A stretch of DNA of 64,000 nt from Channallabes apus (GCA_030522415.1 CM060107.1:9072770-9136769), one strand, 5' to 3'. Positions 1-11,570 are shown, counted from the stretch's first letter. The notes: generated from the letters alone by a model not told the origin. Program-made: numbers and translations.

Positions 1-2090
1 GTCACATTTCTCAGCCTTCGCATAGAGCCCGTGCGCGCGCAGACGCTGAAGGACGGCGGTTACATGCTTGACGTGCTCGGAATATGACCTTGAGTATATT
101 AGAATGTCGTCCAAATACACTATGACACAACGGTTAAACATACAGTATCCCTCAGCACGTCATTCATAAACCCCTGAAACACCGCAGGAGCATTTACCAG
201 CCCATAGGGCATCACATTGTACTGATAGTGTCCCGATGAGGTGCTAAATGCTGTCTTCCACTCGTCGCCTTTACGCACACGAACGAGGTTGTACGCGCTG
301 CGGAGATCGAGTTTAGTATATATGGAGGCACCTCGGAGTTGGTCGATAGCGGCTGGTACCAGTGGCAGGGGGTGCTTATACTTTATTGTCACTGCATTTA
401 GCCCTCTGAAGTCTATGCAGGGTCGTAAGCCTCCGCCTTTTTTCTCAATAAAAAAGAAACCTGCTGAAGCGGGAGACGTGGAACGGCTAATGAGTCCCTG
501 CCCAAGAGCCTCCTCCACGTACTCCTCCATCGCCCGGGTTTCGTCCCGGGACAGTGGATAAACACGTGAAAAAGGTGGTGCTTTCCCAGGCAAGAGCTCA
601 ATCGCACAATCCCACGGGCGATGAGGAGGAAGTCGCGCTGCTTCCCTAATACTAAATACATCTTGAAAACTCGCATACTCTGATGGCACACTCGTGGACA
701 GGTGTTCTCGCGGGCTTTCAATAGTCGTGGCTTGGACCGCCAATGTTAGGGGTTTACATGTTTTTGAGCATCGGGGGGACCAAGAGAGGATGCTACTATT
801 TGTCCAATCGAAATTAGGATTGTGAAAGCTTAGCCAGGGTAGGCCAAGCACGACGGAATGGTCCAGCTGAGGAAGCACAAAGAATTTTATTTCCTCAGAA
901 TGGCCGGGGAAAGTTAACCGTAGGGGTACTGAAATTACTGAAAGCGGCGAATAGTTTAGGACGTGGCCATCCAGAGCCTTTACTGATATCGGGGATGGAA
1001 GCTTCGACACGGGAGCCCGAAGGGCGGAAAGGAGAGATTGGGAGACGAAGTTGCCAGCCGACCCGGAATCTATTAAAGGAAAAACAGAAACAGTGTTATT
1101 CTTAAAAGATAGGTGAGCTGGTAAACAGAAAGGTGAATGAGTGCGGGGCGGTGTGTGATGCGTTACTTTAAGTAACGGACACGAGCTGACTCGGTGTCGT
1201 TCGCCTCCACAGTAGAGACAGAGACCCGCGGATAACCTCCTGGTTCGTTCAGCCTCGGTGAGGTGGGAGGAGCCCATATCCATGGGCTCGGCAGTCTCAC
1301 GTACCGTGGGCAGTGATCGCGGTGGACTGGAGCGGGGGCGCAGTTCTGGACGTCTCGCCTGGCGTGGAAGGGGGCGCCGCTGTTGATTGCGCAGGTGCTG
1401 ATCTAGTTTAATAGAAAGGGCTATGCATTCCTCTAACGACAGTTCGGCGTCCCGGCAGGCGAGCTCGAGCTGGATATCAGGGTGAAGTCCATCGCGGAAC
1501 CGCGCCAGCAAACTTCGCTCGCACCAGCCACTTTCTGCCGCCAGGACCTGGAAAGTGATTGCATACTCAGCCACGGGCATGTTTCCCTGCTTAATTTTCA
1601 GCAGCTGTTGTTCGCCGGTTTTCCCCTGGTCTGGGTGATCAAACACAGCTCGCATGACCTCCATGAAGCGCGAGTACCGGGTGATGGTGGCGCCTCCAGT
1701 GCTCCACACGGCTGTCGCCCAGTCCAGTGCTTTCCCGGTGAGGTGCTGGGTGATGAAGCTCACCTTCTGTGTCTCCGTCATATTCGGGAATTCTGTAAAG
1801 TACAGTTCACAGGTGAGCAAAAATCGCCGGCATCCCTCGGGATCCCCTCCATACCTTTCGGGGGGGCTGGGCGTGGAGCAGCTGGGGCGCTTGCGGGCGG
1901 ACTCGTCACAGGTGGCACCTTGGAGGCCGCGAGCTGGCTCACGCTGCACGCAAGATCATGTACGGCTCTCGCCAGGCTGCCGATCTCTCGTTGCTGATCC
2001 CGCAGGTAACTGTGGAGGCGGGCGTTTTCATCTGGCAGGGGGACTCCTGCTGCGTCCATAAGGGTCCGTTCATCTGTCATGTCTCTGGGG
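1..2090 (-). pseudogene. Ty3/gypsy gag-pol (gag, protease, start of reverse transcriptase), frameshifted and cut by window edge
   Basis: Minus-strand polyprotein of an LTR retrotransposon. The gag N-terminus begins near 2081 (MTDERTLMDAAG) and moves into a 609-codon frame (1949-120). In order this holds a gag capsid region, a CCHC-like zinc knuckle (CLYCGGERHRVSSC, about residues 245-258), an aspartic protease with active site IDSGSAGNF (about residue 293), and reverse transcriptase starting near residue 440 with the CIDFRGLN, TKLDLRSAYN and MPYGLVNAP blocks. The frame stops at 120, but the catalytic block [10 protein letters not shown] is readable at 119-60 in another frame. The break coincides with five extra bases inside a TACAGTA at 141-147. 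RNase H and integrase would lie left of the window. The order gag-PR-RT and the sequence blocks fit the fish gypsy group. It cannot make a full Pol as it stands. Confidence 0.93.
141..147. other. TACAGTA footprint inside gypsy RT causing the frameshift
   Basis: On the minus strand the reading is GGGATA-CTGTA-TGTTT. Removing CTGTA puts the RT frame before it in phase with the YLDD block after it. The pattern TA to TACTGTA is the canonical five-base Tc1/mariner excision footprint. Confidence 0.75.
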
Positions 2091-2688
2091 GTGTAGAAAG
2101 GACGCACAGAATGCAGGTTTCTCAGTTCAAGTGGGGTTTTCCCAAATTTTATTTGCAACTCGCCTTTTTAGAAATCTCGTTCAACTTAAAGAAACAAAAC
2201 AAAACACAAAAGTCACAGCTCGCCGTCTGGGCTCGCTCCCTCTGGCTCCTCTCCAGGGTTTAGTATACTTTTCACTCACACATACATACAAGCAGGCGTT
2301 TCCCACTTGACAGAGTTCCAGTCTCTTTCCTCGGCATGAAGGGCGCTTCCCGCGCTCAAATCGCAGCGTCTGCTGCAGGTGCCAGTTCTGCCGGCCTTAC
2401 CCTAGTCAGGGTGACTAAGTCAGTGCTGGAGAGGAAGACAAGGAGATCCCGTTGAGCCGTGTTCGTGAAGTGACATATAATGTGACAAACAGTGAACGGA
2501 CAAACTGCCTCGGGCTCGGCTGGCTTATATACTGACACACAGGGGATTGACAACAGGTGTACATTGTTAGTGAAGGGGAGACATACCTACGTAGACACAC
2601 TAGGGGGCGACAAGGCTCAGTAATCCGGTGACCCCGACCTCACCTCTCTGGGCCGTGGTGTTGCGGATGTTATAATGTGGAACAAGTT
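2090..2688 (-). repeat. 5' LTR and leader of the minus-strand gypsy element
   Basis: This segment lies directly upstream of the gypsy gag on the minus strand. It holds a TATA-like box (TATATAA, plus-strand 2525-2531) and, about 375 bases further downstream, an AATAAA signal (plus-strand 2148-2153). That is the expected U3-R-U5 order, and gag starts soon after. The outer end probably lies near TGTTCCACATTATAAC at about 2688. The 3' LTR is outside the window, so ends and target duplication cannot be confirmed, and I could not recognise a clear tRNA primer-binding site. Confidence 0.6.
2525..2531 (-). promoter_or_regulatory. TATA box of gypsy LTR
   Basis: TATATAA on the minus strand, upstream of the AATAAA at 2148-2153 in the same LTR; the spacing fits an LTR promoter. 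Confidence 0.5.
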
Positions 2689-2864
2689 TTAATTCTCATA
2701 TGATTTTTACTTGAATTTTCACAAGTATTTTAAATAAAAGAAATACTTGTGAAAAACGTAGTAATTTTACAATTTTTATAATTAGCAATTTTATACATAG
2801 TTACCACATATAAAAATACCATGATCAGTTTCATCCATGAATTATATATACAGTATACTGTATG

Positions 2865-3571
2865 TATAGTGAGTGAGGAGCGATAGTAGACTTGGGCGCA
2901 CGGCCATGACAGGCGCACAACGTGCTCACTCCGTAGGCTCCCTACAAAAGAACGGAGCCACCTACAGTATTCAGGCCGGCTGGCAATAATTACCGTTAAT
3001 AGGATCTCGGCCTTTCTCAGCATTATAAAAGCAAGGCGCGGAGTTTAGTCAGGGAAGTATGAGATGCGGTAGAGCATAAGAGAGTGGCATGCAAGTGGGG
3101 CGATGTAATGTGCCCCGGAGACTTTAAAAAGAACACCGGAATTCCGCCCTTTGATATCCGTGCTGAGGACAGCCTTCGCAGCCCGGAAAAGCCGGGAAAG
3201 CCACCAGCCGACGGACGTCAGCGAGGTCTCCCACCTCAGGCCGCACCAACGGAGAGCTGAGAGGGGCCAGGCCGGCCTCCGACAGCGGGAGAAGCACCGT
3301 CATGGGAACGTGCAGGAGCGATGGCTCCACGTGCTCCCTTCTGCCACTCCGCTCATCGCCACCTATCGCCTGCTGTGTGCTCGCATGCCAGCGTACCACT
3401 GCCCCAGGAACTGCACGTGCACTTCATCCCTTCCCCTTTCTTTCCATCATCCCTCCTTTAAGCCTTTCCTTCCCTATTTTACGTAAATAAATTACCCTTT
3501 TTCCTGTAAGACCTCGCCTCATGTCCATGCTTCATGGTGTTGCCCGTGCACATAGGGTCGAACTCGTTACA
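2865..3571 (+). repeat. Probable solo LTR (plus strand)
   Basis: About 707 bases running from TGTATAGTGAG to CGTTACA, with TATAAAA at 3024-3030 and AATAAA at 3486-3491. It is GC-richer than its flanks. The TG...CA limits, the TATA and the poly(A) signal fit an LTR, but no adjacent primer site, polypurine tract or coding region is visible, so it would be a solo LTR. I found no convincing target duplication. The small ORFs in it are not recognisable. Confidence 0.4.
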
Positions 3572-3574
3572 ATA

Positions 3575-4190
3575 TATAGACTATATTTGATCAATTGACT
3601 TAAAATTTAATTGACAAGACTTCAGTTGACTAGATGCTACATAATTAGATGTAAAGTGACACAAATATATTTGACTCGATTAGACTAGACTTAAATCAAC
3701 TGGACTCAACTAGACACCACATACAACTTGTTCTCAGCTGTGGTCTTGGACAAAGTTTAAAAAAACAATCTAAATACATTAGATTAGAAACTAGACTTTA
3801 AACAAGACTCAATTCAATTAGACATGAATCAAGTAGACATAGACTGCATGCAACTCTGACTAGACTCAAGTGAAATAAAATTGAATAGAAGGCCCGCCTT
3901 GACTTAAAATAATTCTGACAGCTGAATCAACTTCAACCTGCTTTATCTTCATTTGACTTTATTTAACTAGCCTTAACCAGTTTGACACTCAACTAGACAC
4001 TATGATTGACTTGAATAGACAAAATCATACTCAGACTTCTACTTGACTCTTTTTAACTAGACTAGTGCATCTACTGTAGTCTTAACTAGATCAGAATACA
4101 CTCAAAGATAACTAGGCTTAACCACACATGACTATACTTGATCTCACATGACTTGACTTGACTAGATATAGAACTCAGAAGAGCACAGAA
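3575..4190. repeat. Degenerate GACT/TAGACT-rich cryptic repeat tract
   Basis: Over about 600 bases the words TTGACT, TAGACT, AACTAGAC and GACTTGAC recur with irregular spacing and many substitutions. It reads as an ancient, heavily diverged short-unit tandem array. No coding frame survives. Confidence 0.7.
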
Positions 4191-4407
4191 ATGTCACTGG
4201 GGTGAAATATCACAAAAACTACCTACGTACAGAAGTTCGCAAAGTACACAAATCCTTTACTGAGCAAACTTTGAGATTGTCTATGAAAAATATTAGTATT
4301 AGTATAAGTCCTCTATTTATTGGTCTACTTGAGTAAAAGCACAAACATTCAAGTTTCAAAAGTACAGAGCTTGTGTTACAGTAGCTCACAATAGGCTTTT
4401 TCATAGT

Positions 4408-4462
4408 AAATCTCTCTCTCTCTCTCTCTAACTCTCTCTCTCGCTCTCTCTGTCTCTCTTGC
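4408..4462. repeat. (CT)n microsatellite, interrupted
   Basis: TCTCTC tract with single-base interruptions. Confidence 0.9.
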
Positions 4463-5350
4463 TTCCCAATTATGAATGTGTTGTTTTTGTTTCTGTCTGT
4501 ATCAAGTTCCGCTCCCATTGATTTAAAACACCAAAGGTGTGTCTCAAAGGAAAACCAAGTCATGCAATTGCACATAATAGTCATTATGTGACAAAATCCC
4601 CACTTCAAATACTACACACTAATACACTTACCTACCCTGCACCATAGTACAAATAAGTAAAAATAGTAAAGGAGTAAAAAAAAAAAAACGGCATTCTGTA
4701 GTTTTATTAGATGCCTAGATGTTTTATTTCATTAGATGTTTTTACAAATGTCCAGCTTATTGAAACAGTTGGTGTGATTGCGTAAGGATGAGATGGCGGG
4801 ACATTGTAAGCTTGGTCTTACTTAAGAGAGTCATGTGATACAGGTACTGGCTGATTATCACGGGAGTCGATCCTCAAAATGTGTGAAAAGCTGGATGAAC
4901 ACAATTTTTTGCCTTGAGTGCTGCTCTTCATGCCACAAAAAAAAAATCATAAATAGTCACTACCAACAGCAAGTATAGTAAGGATAATTAATTTGTAATG
5001 AGAAAGAGCAGGTACAGCTTTCATGCTATTGGATAAAGAATAAGTATAAAACAAAAGGAGAATTCTTAAAGTCAAAGACAACAAAATTCAAAGCACCAGT
5101 GATCAATAGATCTCATCGAAAAGTGCATAAGACATTTGAGACTATTTTATAACTTAATAACAATGCTTGGCTTTGTGGACCCCTGTTGAATTGGGCACAG
5201 ATGGCTTTTCCCAGGGTGTGATTGGGTTCATTTTAGGTCTTGCATGTCCCAGGTGTTTTACTCACCTCATCCCTGTGGCTGGTAGAAAAGAACTCATGCT
5301 GGTCCACAAGGGTGAGAAAAAAAAATCAAACATTCAGAAACAGTTTATAT

Positions 5351-5353
<3 letters not shown>
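4463..5353. other. No gene seen
   Basis: AT-rich single-copy-looking DNA with short A runs. No recognisable repeat end or ORF with similarity. Confidence 0.6.

Positions 5354-5404
<51 letters not shown>
5354..5404. repeat. (GT)n microsatellite
   Basis: About 25 uninterrupted TG units. Confidence 0.97.
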
Positions 5405-5406
<2 letters not shown>

Positions 5407-6030
5407 CTGAGAGATAATAGGATATTTATGATCTCAATTCAAGTTCATGAGTTCAATCTCAGTTGGTGTCTGCAGTCGTATCAGCTAAATGACATAATGT
5501 GATTATTACCGTTTGTAGCCTCACTGAACAGAAGCGCCGTTGTAGAGCCGAGCATCAGGGCTAAAATACCATTGGTCTCAGCGGGAAAACATTTTACGAC
5601 ACCATCTTATAAGATGTTCCGTAAACCCACTCATCTGGAGGTATAGTGATCCTAACGTAAAGACTCAGCATGAGGATATTGCACCGATTCAAAACTTCCA
5701 AATTTAATTTTCTGCTGTAGGTCTACAATGTCCGGCCCACCTTCTGTAACCACATACATACATCTAATTTAATAATGTTTTTAATGACATTAAAATCATT
5801 AGCAACTTTCTATCTTGTATATAAAATATAATAAACATTCTAAAACATTTCTTTTTTTGAAAATATTGTTGCTCTGTAGTGTTACATGTTTGACTTGACA
5901 ATAAATTCACACATATATTTGGTCAAAATGTTGTTGAAAGAACAAAACTATTCTAAACTTGAGAGTCAAGAAATCAATTTGATAATTATATGGTTAATTA
6001 TTCATTCATGTTAACTTACAAATCTAACTA
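5405..6030. other. No gene seen
   Basis: AT-rich sequence; nothing recognisable. Confidence 0.6.
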
Positions 6031-6255
6031 CAGCGGAACCTTGGATTACGATCATAATTAGTTCTGGAAGTGGGCTCATATTCCAAAACACTCATAAACC
6101 AAATTTAATTGTCCCATAGGAAATAATGGAAATTAAAATTATTCGTTCTACAGCCCTAAAAAATAAATACATAAAACTAATTAACATGTCGCAGGGTGAG
6201 CTGTGGTCTCATCATGTCAGTTATATTTATGTGGGTGCCTTATTTATGACAGTCT

Positions 6256-7025
6256 GGGGTGGGTTTCCCGTATAACTATGTAGCTCTTTGCTTAACCACC
6301 ATAGGGCGATGCAACGTTTATTTTGGTACATTCATTGAATATATATTGAGTAATATTTTAAATAGGCTTACACTATGGTAGTGTATAAATTTTACAATTT
6401 CTTAGTGCTTAACACTTTGTGCACTGTATATGTTGAATACGTGAACAGTACAGATAACATTCATTATAAGTGAAAACCTCTAACACACTACTACAAATAC
6501 TGTTATGAGACATTTCTCTTTGGGTATGTTTAAAGATACTCAGTTAAAAACTCACCTTTTCTTCGCACAAACGAAACCAAGGCTGTGTTCCAACCGGGAT
6601 AAATAATGCTTCCGTAGGGCATTTCGAAGGGAGAACAATTGCGATGGTACCGCTGTTATATCTTTTAAAGTGAATTTGTAATCAAAATAACCGAAAAATT
6701 TATAATCTAATATCTGAGCACCAAAACATTAAGTTTTCCAAATCGCTCAAAGTGGTTGGGAAAATTTTTAGAAACTAATAGGGCGTAAGGTCGTTAACTG
6801 TGAATAGAACACACCCAACCGCGGCGAAATCAATGATGTCGAACAAGGAACTCTGCTTCTAACCACAGGTCGAAGGCTGTAGTTCCAACCACGTAAGTTT
6901 GCGACGGTGTTTGCGAATGTTCGTTTGAACTATGGTTTCGGGAAACAGCTAGTTGTTGAACTATGTTGCTAACGACGGAACTTGCGACCATAGTTGGCTA
7001 ACGATGCTTTTGGGAAACGCACCCC
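6256..7025. mobile_element. Nested foldback MITE (ends GGGTGSGTTTCCC)
   Basis: The left end reads GGGGTGGGTTTCCCG and the right end reads, on the minus strand, GGGGTGCGTTTCCCA. Both are followed by imperfectly matching CTATG/TTAGC-rich subterminal sequence. Non-coding, about 770 bases. I could not settle the target duplication, so the superfamily (PIF/Harbinger or hAT) stays open. Confidence 0.5.
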
Positions 7026-7108
7026 TGTACGGTTATATACTGCCACACTCTTAGTTGGGGGACTTCCGGGTCACCTGGTTTGTGTTTGTGATGTACTCCA
7101 GACGCTAG

Positions 7109-7138
7109 CCAATCTGCTTGCCTGTGAGCTGTTATAAA
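7109..7138 (+). promoter_or_regulatory. CCAAT and TATA boxes of the 7.1-8.6 kb transcription unit
   Basis: CCAAT at 7109-7113 and TATAAA at 7133-7138, followed about 20 bases later by a pyrimidine-rich possible start region (GCCTCCTTTC, 7151). Confidence 0.45.
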
Positions 7139-7141
7139 GGT

Positions 7142-7698
7142 AGCGCGCCCGCCTCCTTTCAGTCGTGTACCTAACTTCCGGTCTTGCCACAGGTAAGAAT
7201 GCTCCTCGAAATCACTTAGCTATGTTGATGGGCAGTGGTACTTACCTAAATGTTTTCCTTACTGTAGGTTTCCTCTGGACTTGTTAACAGTGAGGTATGT
7301 CCCTACCAGCTCTGTCTGTAGAGTGCGCGCGCTGTTTTATGGTGCATCTGACTTTCACTTTCATATAAGGTATGAATGCTTCTTACGATGTCTCTCCCAT
7401 GTTTATGGACGGAGGCATTTATTTAAATCGGCTTGTAGACTCATTTTGGCTTTTTCTACAGTAATTTTCTGTGGACTATCCTGTGCGTAGCGTGCACGTT
7501 TTTTCGCTGCGCGTCTGACTTCCGCTTCCGTCTCAGGTATGAATACTCTCCGCCATCTATATTTTTGGAAATGGTTATTTAATTGGAATTGTAGGTTTCT
7601 CCTGACTCTCCTGTAGTGAAATCTCTTCCTATCGACTCTCCGTTGTGTAGAGCGCATGCCCTTTTGCTGCACGCCCAACTTTCCGGTCTTTGTTTCAG
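7142..7698 (+). repeat. Four tandem exon/intron-like units, period about 155-170 bases
   Basis: Copies start near 7142 (partial), 7268, 7439 and 7595. Each aligns over a GC-rich part ending CTGACTTCCG..TCTCAG, a donor-like GTATGAATGC, a spacer with ATGTTTATGG, and an acceptor-like TTGTAGGTTTCTCC. The last copy has lost the donor (CAG followed by TTTTCC). Confidence 0.7.
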
Positions 7699-8610
7699 TT
7701 TTCCCCTAGACGGTTGGGTTCTTTAACATTGCCCGACTGGAGTCAGTAAGTGGCTCGTTCCCTGTACTTCCTTCCTGGTTGTACCAGGAGTGTTAGGGGT
7801 TGTTCATTAAGCATCCAGAACAGGTATGTACGTTTTATTAGTACATTTTATTGTTCTCCATGGTATGTACATGTTCAATTTGTTTCATTTTAATTAGGAG
7901 CTGTATTTCGAAGTGGGTGCTGTGGATAAATGCATGAACGCTGCTGTTTTGCTTTGCTTGAACTTTGCATGCCTGAACGCATGCTTTGCTTCGCCTTGAA
8001 TGCTGCTTTGCATGCCAGAATGCTGCTTTTGCCTGAAGGCTTTGCTTTGTATGATTATTGATTTTCTTTTTGTTTTATTTTTGTTTGCTTTACCGTCATT
8101 GGACATATCTGCAATATAATTGCTTCACTTTTGTGTTGCATGCTTTATTGGCGGGGTGCTTTGCTGCTGTGTATGCATTCTGTCTTAGAATTTGTTTTTA
8201 AATTGTAATTCGTCTGTCTCTTTCTTATCTTTCTCTTCTTTTATTTTAATATGTCTCTATTTTGTAGAGCTGTGAGCTGAAGGTGGTGGCAGTGTGACGT
8301 GTTGGGGTTGGTTTCCTTCTTCGTGTGCGTGTTGGTCACTTCTGTGTCGATTGTCACAGTGAATAGTGGATGTGATTCACGTGTGTCTGGGGTGACTCTG
8401 GATGGGATATTCATCCCCTCCCTGTCTTTCATAGTCTGCCACCCACTGGTTAGCTCCAGCTCTAAAATGATATATTTCAATTTTTTATAATTCTTAGTAT
8501 TGCATATTCCTGATGTCAAATTAAAATTATTTATTATTGTTATATCTAATTGCTGAACTGTGACATTGTGTATTTTTTTTCGTGAGAGAATAAACATTTA
8601 TGTACGAAAT
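7142..8610 (+). ncRNA. Candidate multi-exon non-coding transcription unit with tiny introns
   Basis: Downstream of the TATA box a chain of splice-like signals can be laid out. Donor CAG|GTAAGAAT is at 7193, with acceptor CTGTAG ending 7267. Donor AAG|GTATGAAT is at 7370, with acceptor TTGTAG ending 7438. Donor CAG|GTATGAAT is at 7537, with acceptor TTGTAG ending 7594. Donor CAG|GTATGTAC is at 7824, with acceptor TTAG ending 7897. A strong pyrimidine tract and TTTGTAG end at 8267, and AATAAA is at 8589-8594. The implied introns are 58-75 bases. No long or conserved frame runs through, so a non-coding RNA, a transposon 5' region or a pseudogene are all possible. No transcription evidence exists here; this is inferred from signals only. 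Confidence 0.35.
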
Positions 8611-9161
8611 CCACGCCTCTTGCATCTTCGGTGAACGTACCTGGGTGCCTCAGTTAATTTAATAATTAGGGTTTTTTTTTTTATTTCCTTGGGTGCAATT
8701 CCCAAGGTGGCGTAATTGGCTACAATTGTTAACAGTAGTGGGGCGGCGGAGCTCAAGCGAGAGAGTGTGTGTGTGTTGGTGTAAGTGAATGAGCACAGTG
8801 TCAAATCACATGTGCACGCACGCACACACTCGCCTTTACAGCCCCCCTCCAACCCCCTACTCCTCTCGGCTTCCCAAACAAACTCACACACCCTGCCTTA
8901 CACAGAAACTCTGCAAGCACTAAGACCCAGCAGGGGAGACAATTACCCACAATTCCACAGCACAAGAGAGAGAAAAACCGTTGGCTCAGTTGTGATCACG
9001 TGACGCTCGGCGTCAAAACAAGAAGCGCATGCGTTATACATGATACTCGGTGCTCGTAACCCGAGACAATGCTCGTTTTTCAAGTCAAAATGTATTAAAA
9101 ATCTTTGCTCGTCTTGCAGAACACTCGTAAACCGCATTACTCATAATCCGAGGTTCCACTG

Positions 9162-9639
9162 TATATGCATTGTCGTTTTACTAGAGGTGTTGTGTTTTCA
9201 CAGTAACCTGACTTACAGTATTTCTAACCCAGACTGTAGATTAATCAGTAAATGAGGAAGTTAGAAGTTATTTATTCAAATTTGACAAGGCAGGATATTG
9301 CAGTACAAAATCCTGAAATGTGTCAAATATACACATACTTTAAAACAATCCGTTACTTAATTTAAAGGAAAATTAAATAAATAACACATACTCAGAAAAG
9401 GCATCCTAATAAAGGACATGCAACAGTTTCATATTTTAAAGCACGGGGAATAAAGGAGAGTTTATGATGTTTGGTTTTACTTCTTGGTATAGAAAATATC
9501 CTGTGCCGCCAAAGAAATTATGTAGGTGTTGGAGACAAGAGGAGAAGCGTTTAAAATTTGAAGGCCAGCAAAAAATTTTACCAAAAATTTCACCAAGATG
9601 ACATTTTTATAGAAATGTGGATAAACATTTAACCAACAA
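9162..9639. other. No gene seen
   Basis: AT-rich; nothing recognised. Confidence 0.6.
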
Positions 9640-9845
9640 TCAACCACCCAATAAATCAACCAACCAACTACTGTAACTGATCAACCAACTACCCAACAAA
9701 CCAATCAATCAACGGATCATTTAACCAAGTAATCAATACTTCATCTAATCAGTCAATAAATTAACAAATCAACAATGACTGACCAACCAACCAACTAATC
9801 AATCAGACAAGCAATCAAGCAATTTATCAGCAAATAAATAATAAT
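9640..9845. repeat. Degenerate (AATCAACC)n tract
   Basis: CAACCAAC, ATCAACCA, CAATCAAT and relatives recur throughout, without a clean period. Confidence 0.7.
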
Positions 9846-10586
9846 TAACATTTCAGCTCCTATAGTTCATGATCACTGCTAAAGTATTATTCAAAACATG
9901 TTTTGTCTTTAATTGTCATTTTACTACAGTACATGACTGACATGACAGACCCCCAGTGTGTAATCATCACTCGTGTAGTGTAGTATGTTTTACCTTCGTG
10001 GCTTTTCACACGTCCTCGCCACAATGCCTTAGATCCTGCCGAGCTTTTGATGACGCTCTGTGTCAGTGTGTTTTTGAAAGCCAAGACTTTGATACACAAG
10101 CTCACATCTTTTAGAAGATGAAGAAACAACAAAGTCTCTACAGTGTAACAGATCTAAAGCTTAGTAACTGAGATTATGTTAAATGTTAGACACAATTATG
10201 TGGAGATCAGAACACCTGTTAGTCTTGCTTCTTTGTGTACCTTTTACCTGTTTACTTCTGATGTTATTTATCCCATGTTATACAGAATTGACTCACTGGG
10301 TTCTTGAAATGTCTCATCACATATGCCACTGTGCATTACTGTGTGCCAGTTAAATAGTTGCAAACACATTTTAAGATGGATGGAGAAAGCTAATTTGTTG
10401 AAGAATTCTTAAATCCTGACAATACACACAAACCTCTGTTTTTTTCTTGCACAATCAATTCCTTCTCATATTACCAACCTGACTTGGTCTTTAAGGGATG
10501 TCTTTCCTATATATTTTTTAGGCGCTGATCTGTACTAGGAAAAAGATGCAGTATGTTTTTAAATTAGACCACTAAGCATGTCTTGC
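9846..10586. other. No gene seen
   Basis: No recognisable gene or repeat ends. Confidence 0.6.
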
Positions 10587-10632
10587 CACTCTGGATAAGA
10601 GCATGTGCCAAATGTTCTTAATGTAAATGAAA
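10587..10632 (+). repeat. SINE/LINE 3'-tail fragment
   Basis: CTCTGGATAAGAGCATGTGC followed by CAAATG matches the 3' tail of the SINE at 17751-17936 (GCTCTGGATAAGAGCGTTTG). Only the tail is present. Confidence 0.6.
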
Positions 10633-10989
10633 TCTCTCAAGCCTGAGTACCAGATGCTGCTAAGGAGTCTGATACATGTATTCAATAAGCATTGCCAAGA
10701 ACCACCTACTTTTCATAAAACAAGGCTAGCTGACTGATGTTGCAAACAACCACCCACTGACTCTCTCTGTAGCCCATTGGACAGCAAATCGCTAGGTACC
10801 AGTGTTAGGAATACCAAAGAAATTTAAACCATCAAAGTTTGTGATCAACAAAGTGTTTGACAAGAAGGGTACATTACACATATGTTCCACAAGCACATGG
10901 TGGTCTCATGTCTGCCCTGAACCTACTGTATTACTCTGCGTTCCTACGTTCATGACTCACAAGAACGAGGCTCTTATCATAAGCATAAT

Positions 10990-11570
10990 AATGGTCACAT
11001 CAATCAATCATTCAGTCAGTCAATCAATTAGTCAATCAATTGAATAAGTGAATTGTTTAACCAGTCAACCATATAGTAAAATATTAATAAATCAATTACT
11101 CAATCAGTTACTCATCAATTAAACCCAATAACCAAACAATCAATTTATCAGTCAACCAATACCTCCGCAAATCATCAACCAAATATTTAAGTAATTAATT
11201 GTTGAATTGTTGGTTATTAGTTAATCAAGTAATCAACCTGATCACCCAACTGAACACCACCTTTACACAAGTTATTAAAAAAAATCTATTGTACACATTT
11301 AATTATCAAATATTAACCAATCAGCCACATAACCAACCAATCAATCAAGCAAGCAAGCAATTAATCAAGGGGCAAAAAAGAACTAATCTATCACTCAAGC
11401 AATTAAATAATCAAGTAAACAATCAACCAACAAATCAAATAATCAAATAATCTACCAACAAACAATGAAGCAAACTTACAAATCAATTAATTAATTGATG
11501 CATCATTCTACAAACTAATTTATAACTCAACAGTTGAGTTTAATTATTCATTTATTTACATAAATAAATA
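10990..11570. repeat. Second, longer degenerate (AATCAACC)n tract
   Basis: Same word family as 9640-9845 (AATCAACC, CAATCAAT, CAACCAAC, TAATCAAG). In translation it gives NQ/SQ-rich nonsense (for example NQPHNQPINQ), which should not be taken as coding. Confidence 0.7.

Larger units (their letters stand above)
6031..9161. mobile_element. Tigger/pogo-like DNA element with TA target duplication, carrying foreign cargo
   Basis: The left end CAGCGGAACCTTGGATTACG (6031) and the right end, read on the minus strand as CAGTGGAACCTCGGATTATG (from 9161), form terminal inverted repeats. Each is bounded by TA (6029-6030 and 9162-9163). The CAGTGGAACC..CGGATTA end style resembles pogo/Tigger elements. 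No transposase frame is visible. The interior holds a second foldback element (6256-7025) and a promoter-to-poly(A) transcription unit (7109-8610). A fragment of the same family lies at 26690-26880. The two ends could instead come from two separate copies. Confidence 0.6.

Noticed and set aside
3575..4190. CRISPR-like array
   Set aside because: No constant repeat with unique spacers; eukaryotic context; the words are short and irregular.
7142..7698. snoRNA host gene, with a snoRNA in each tandem intron
   Set aside because: Introns are only 58-75 bases and I see no paired C/D or H/ACA boxes.
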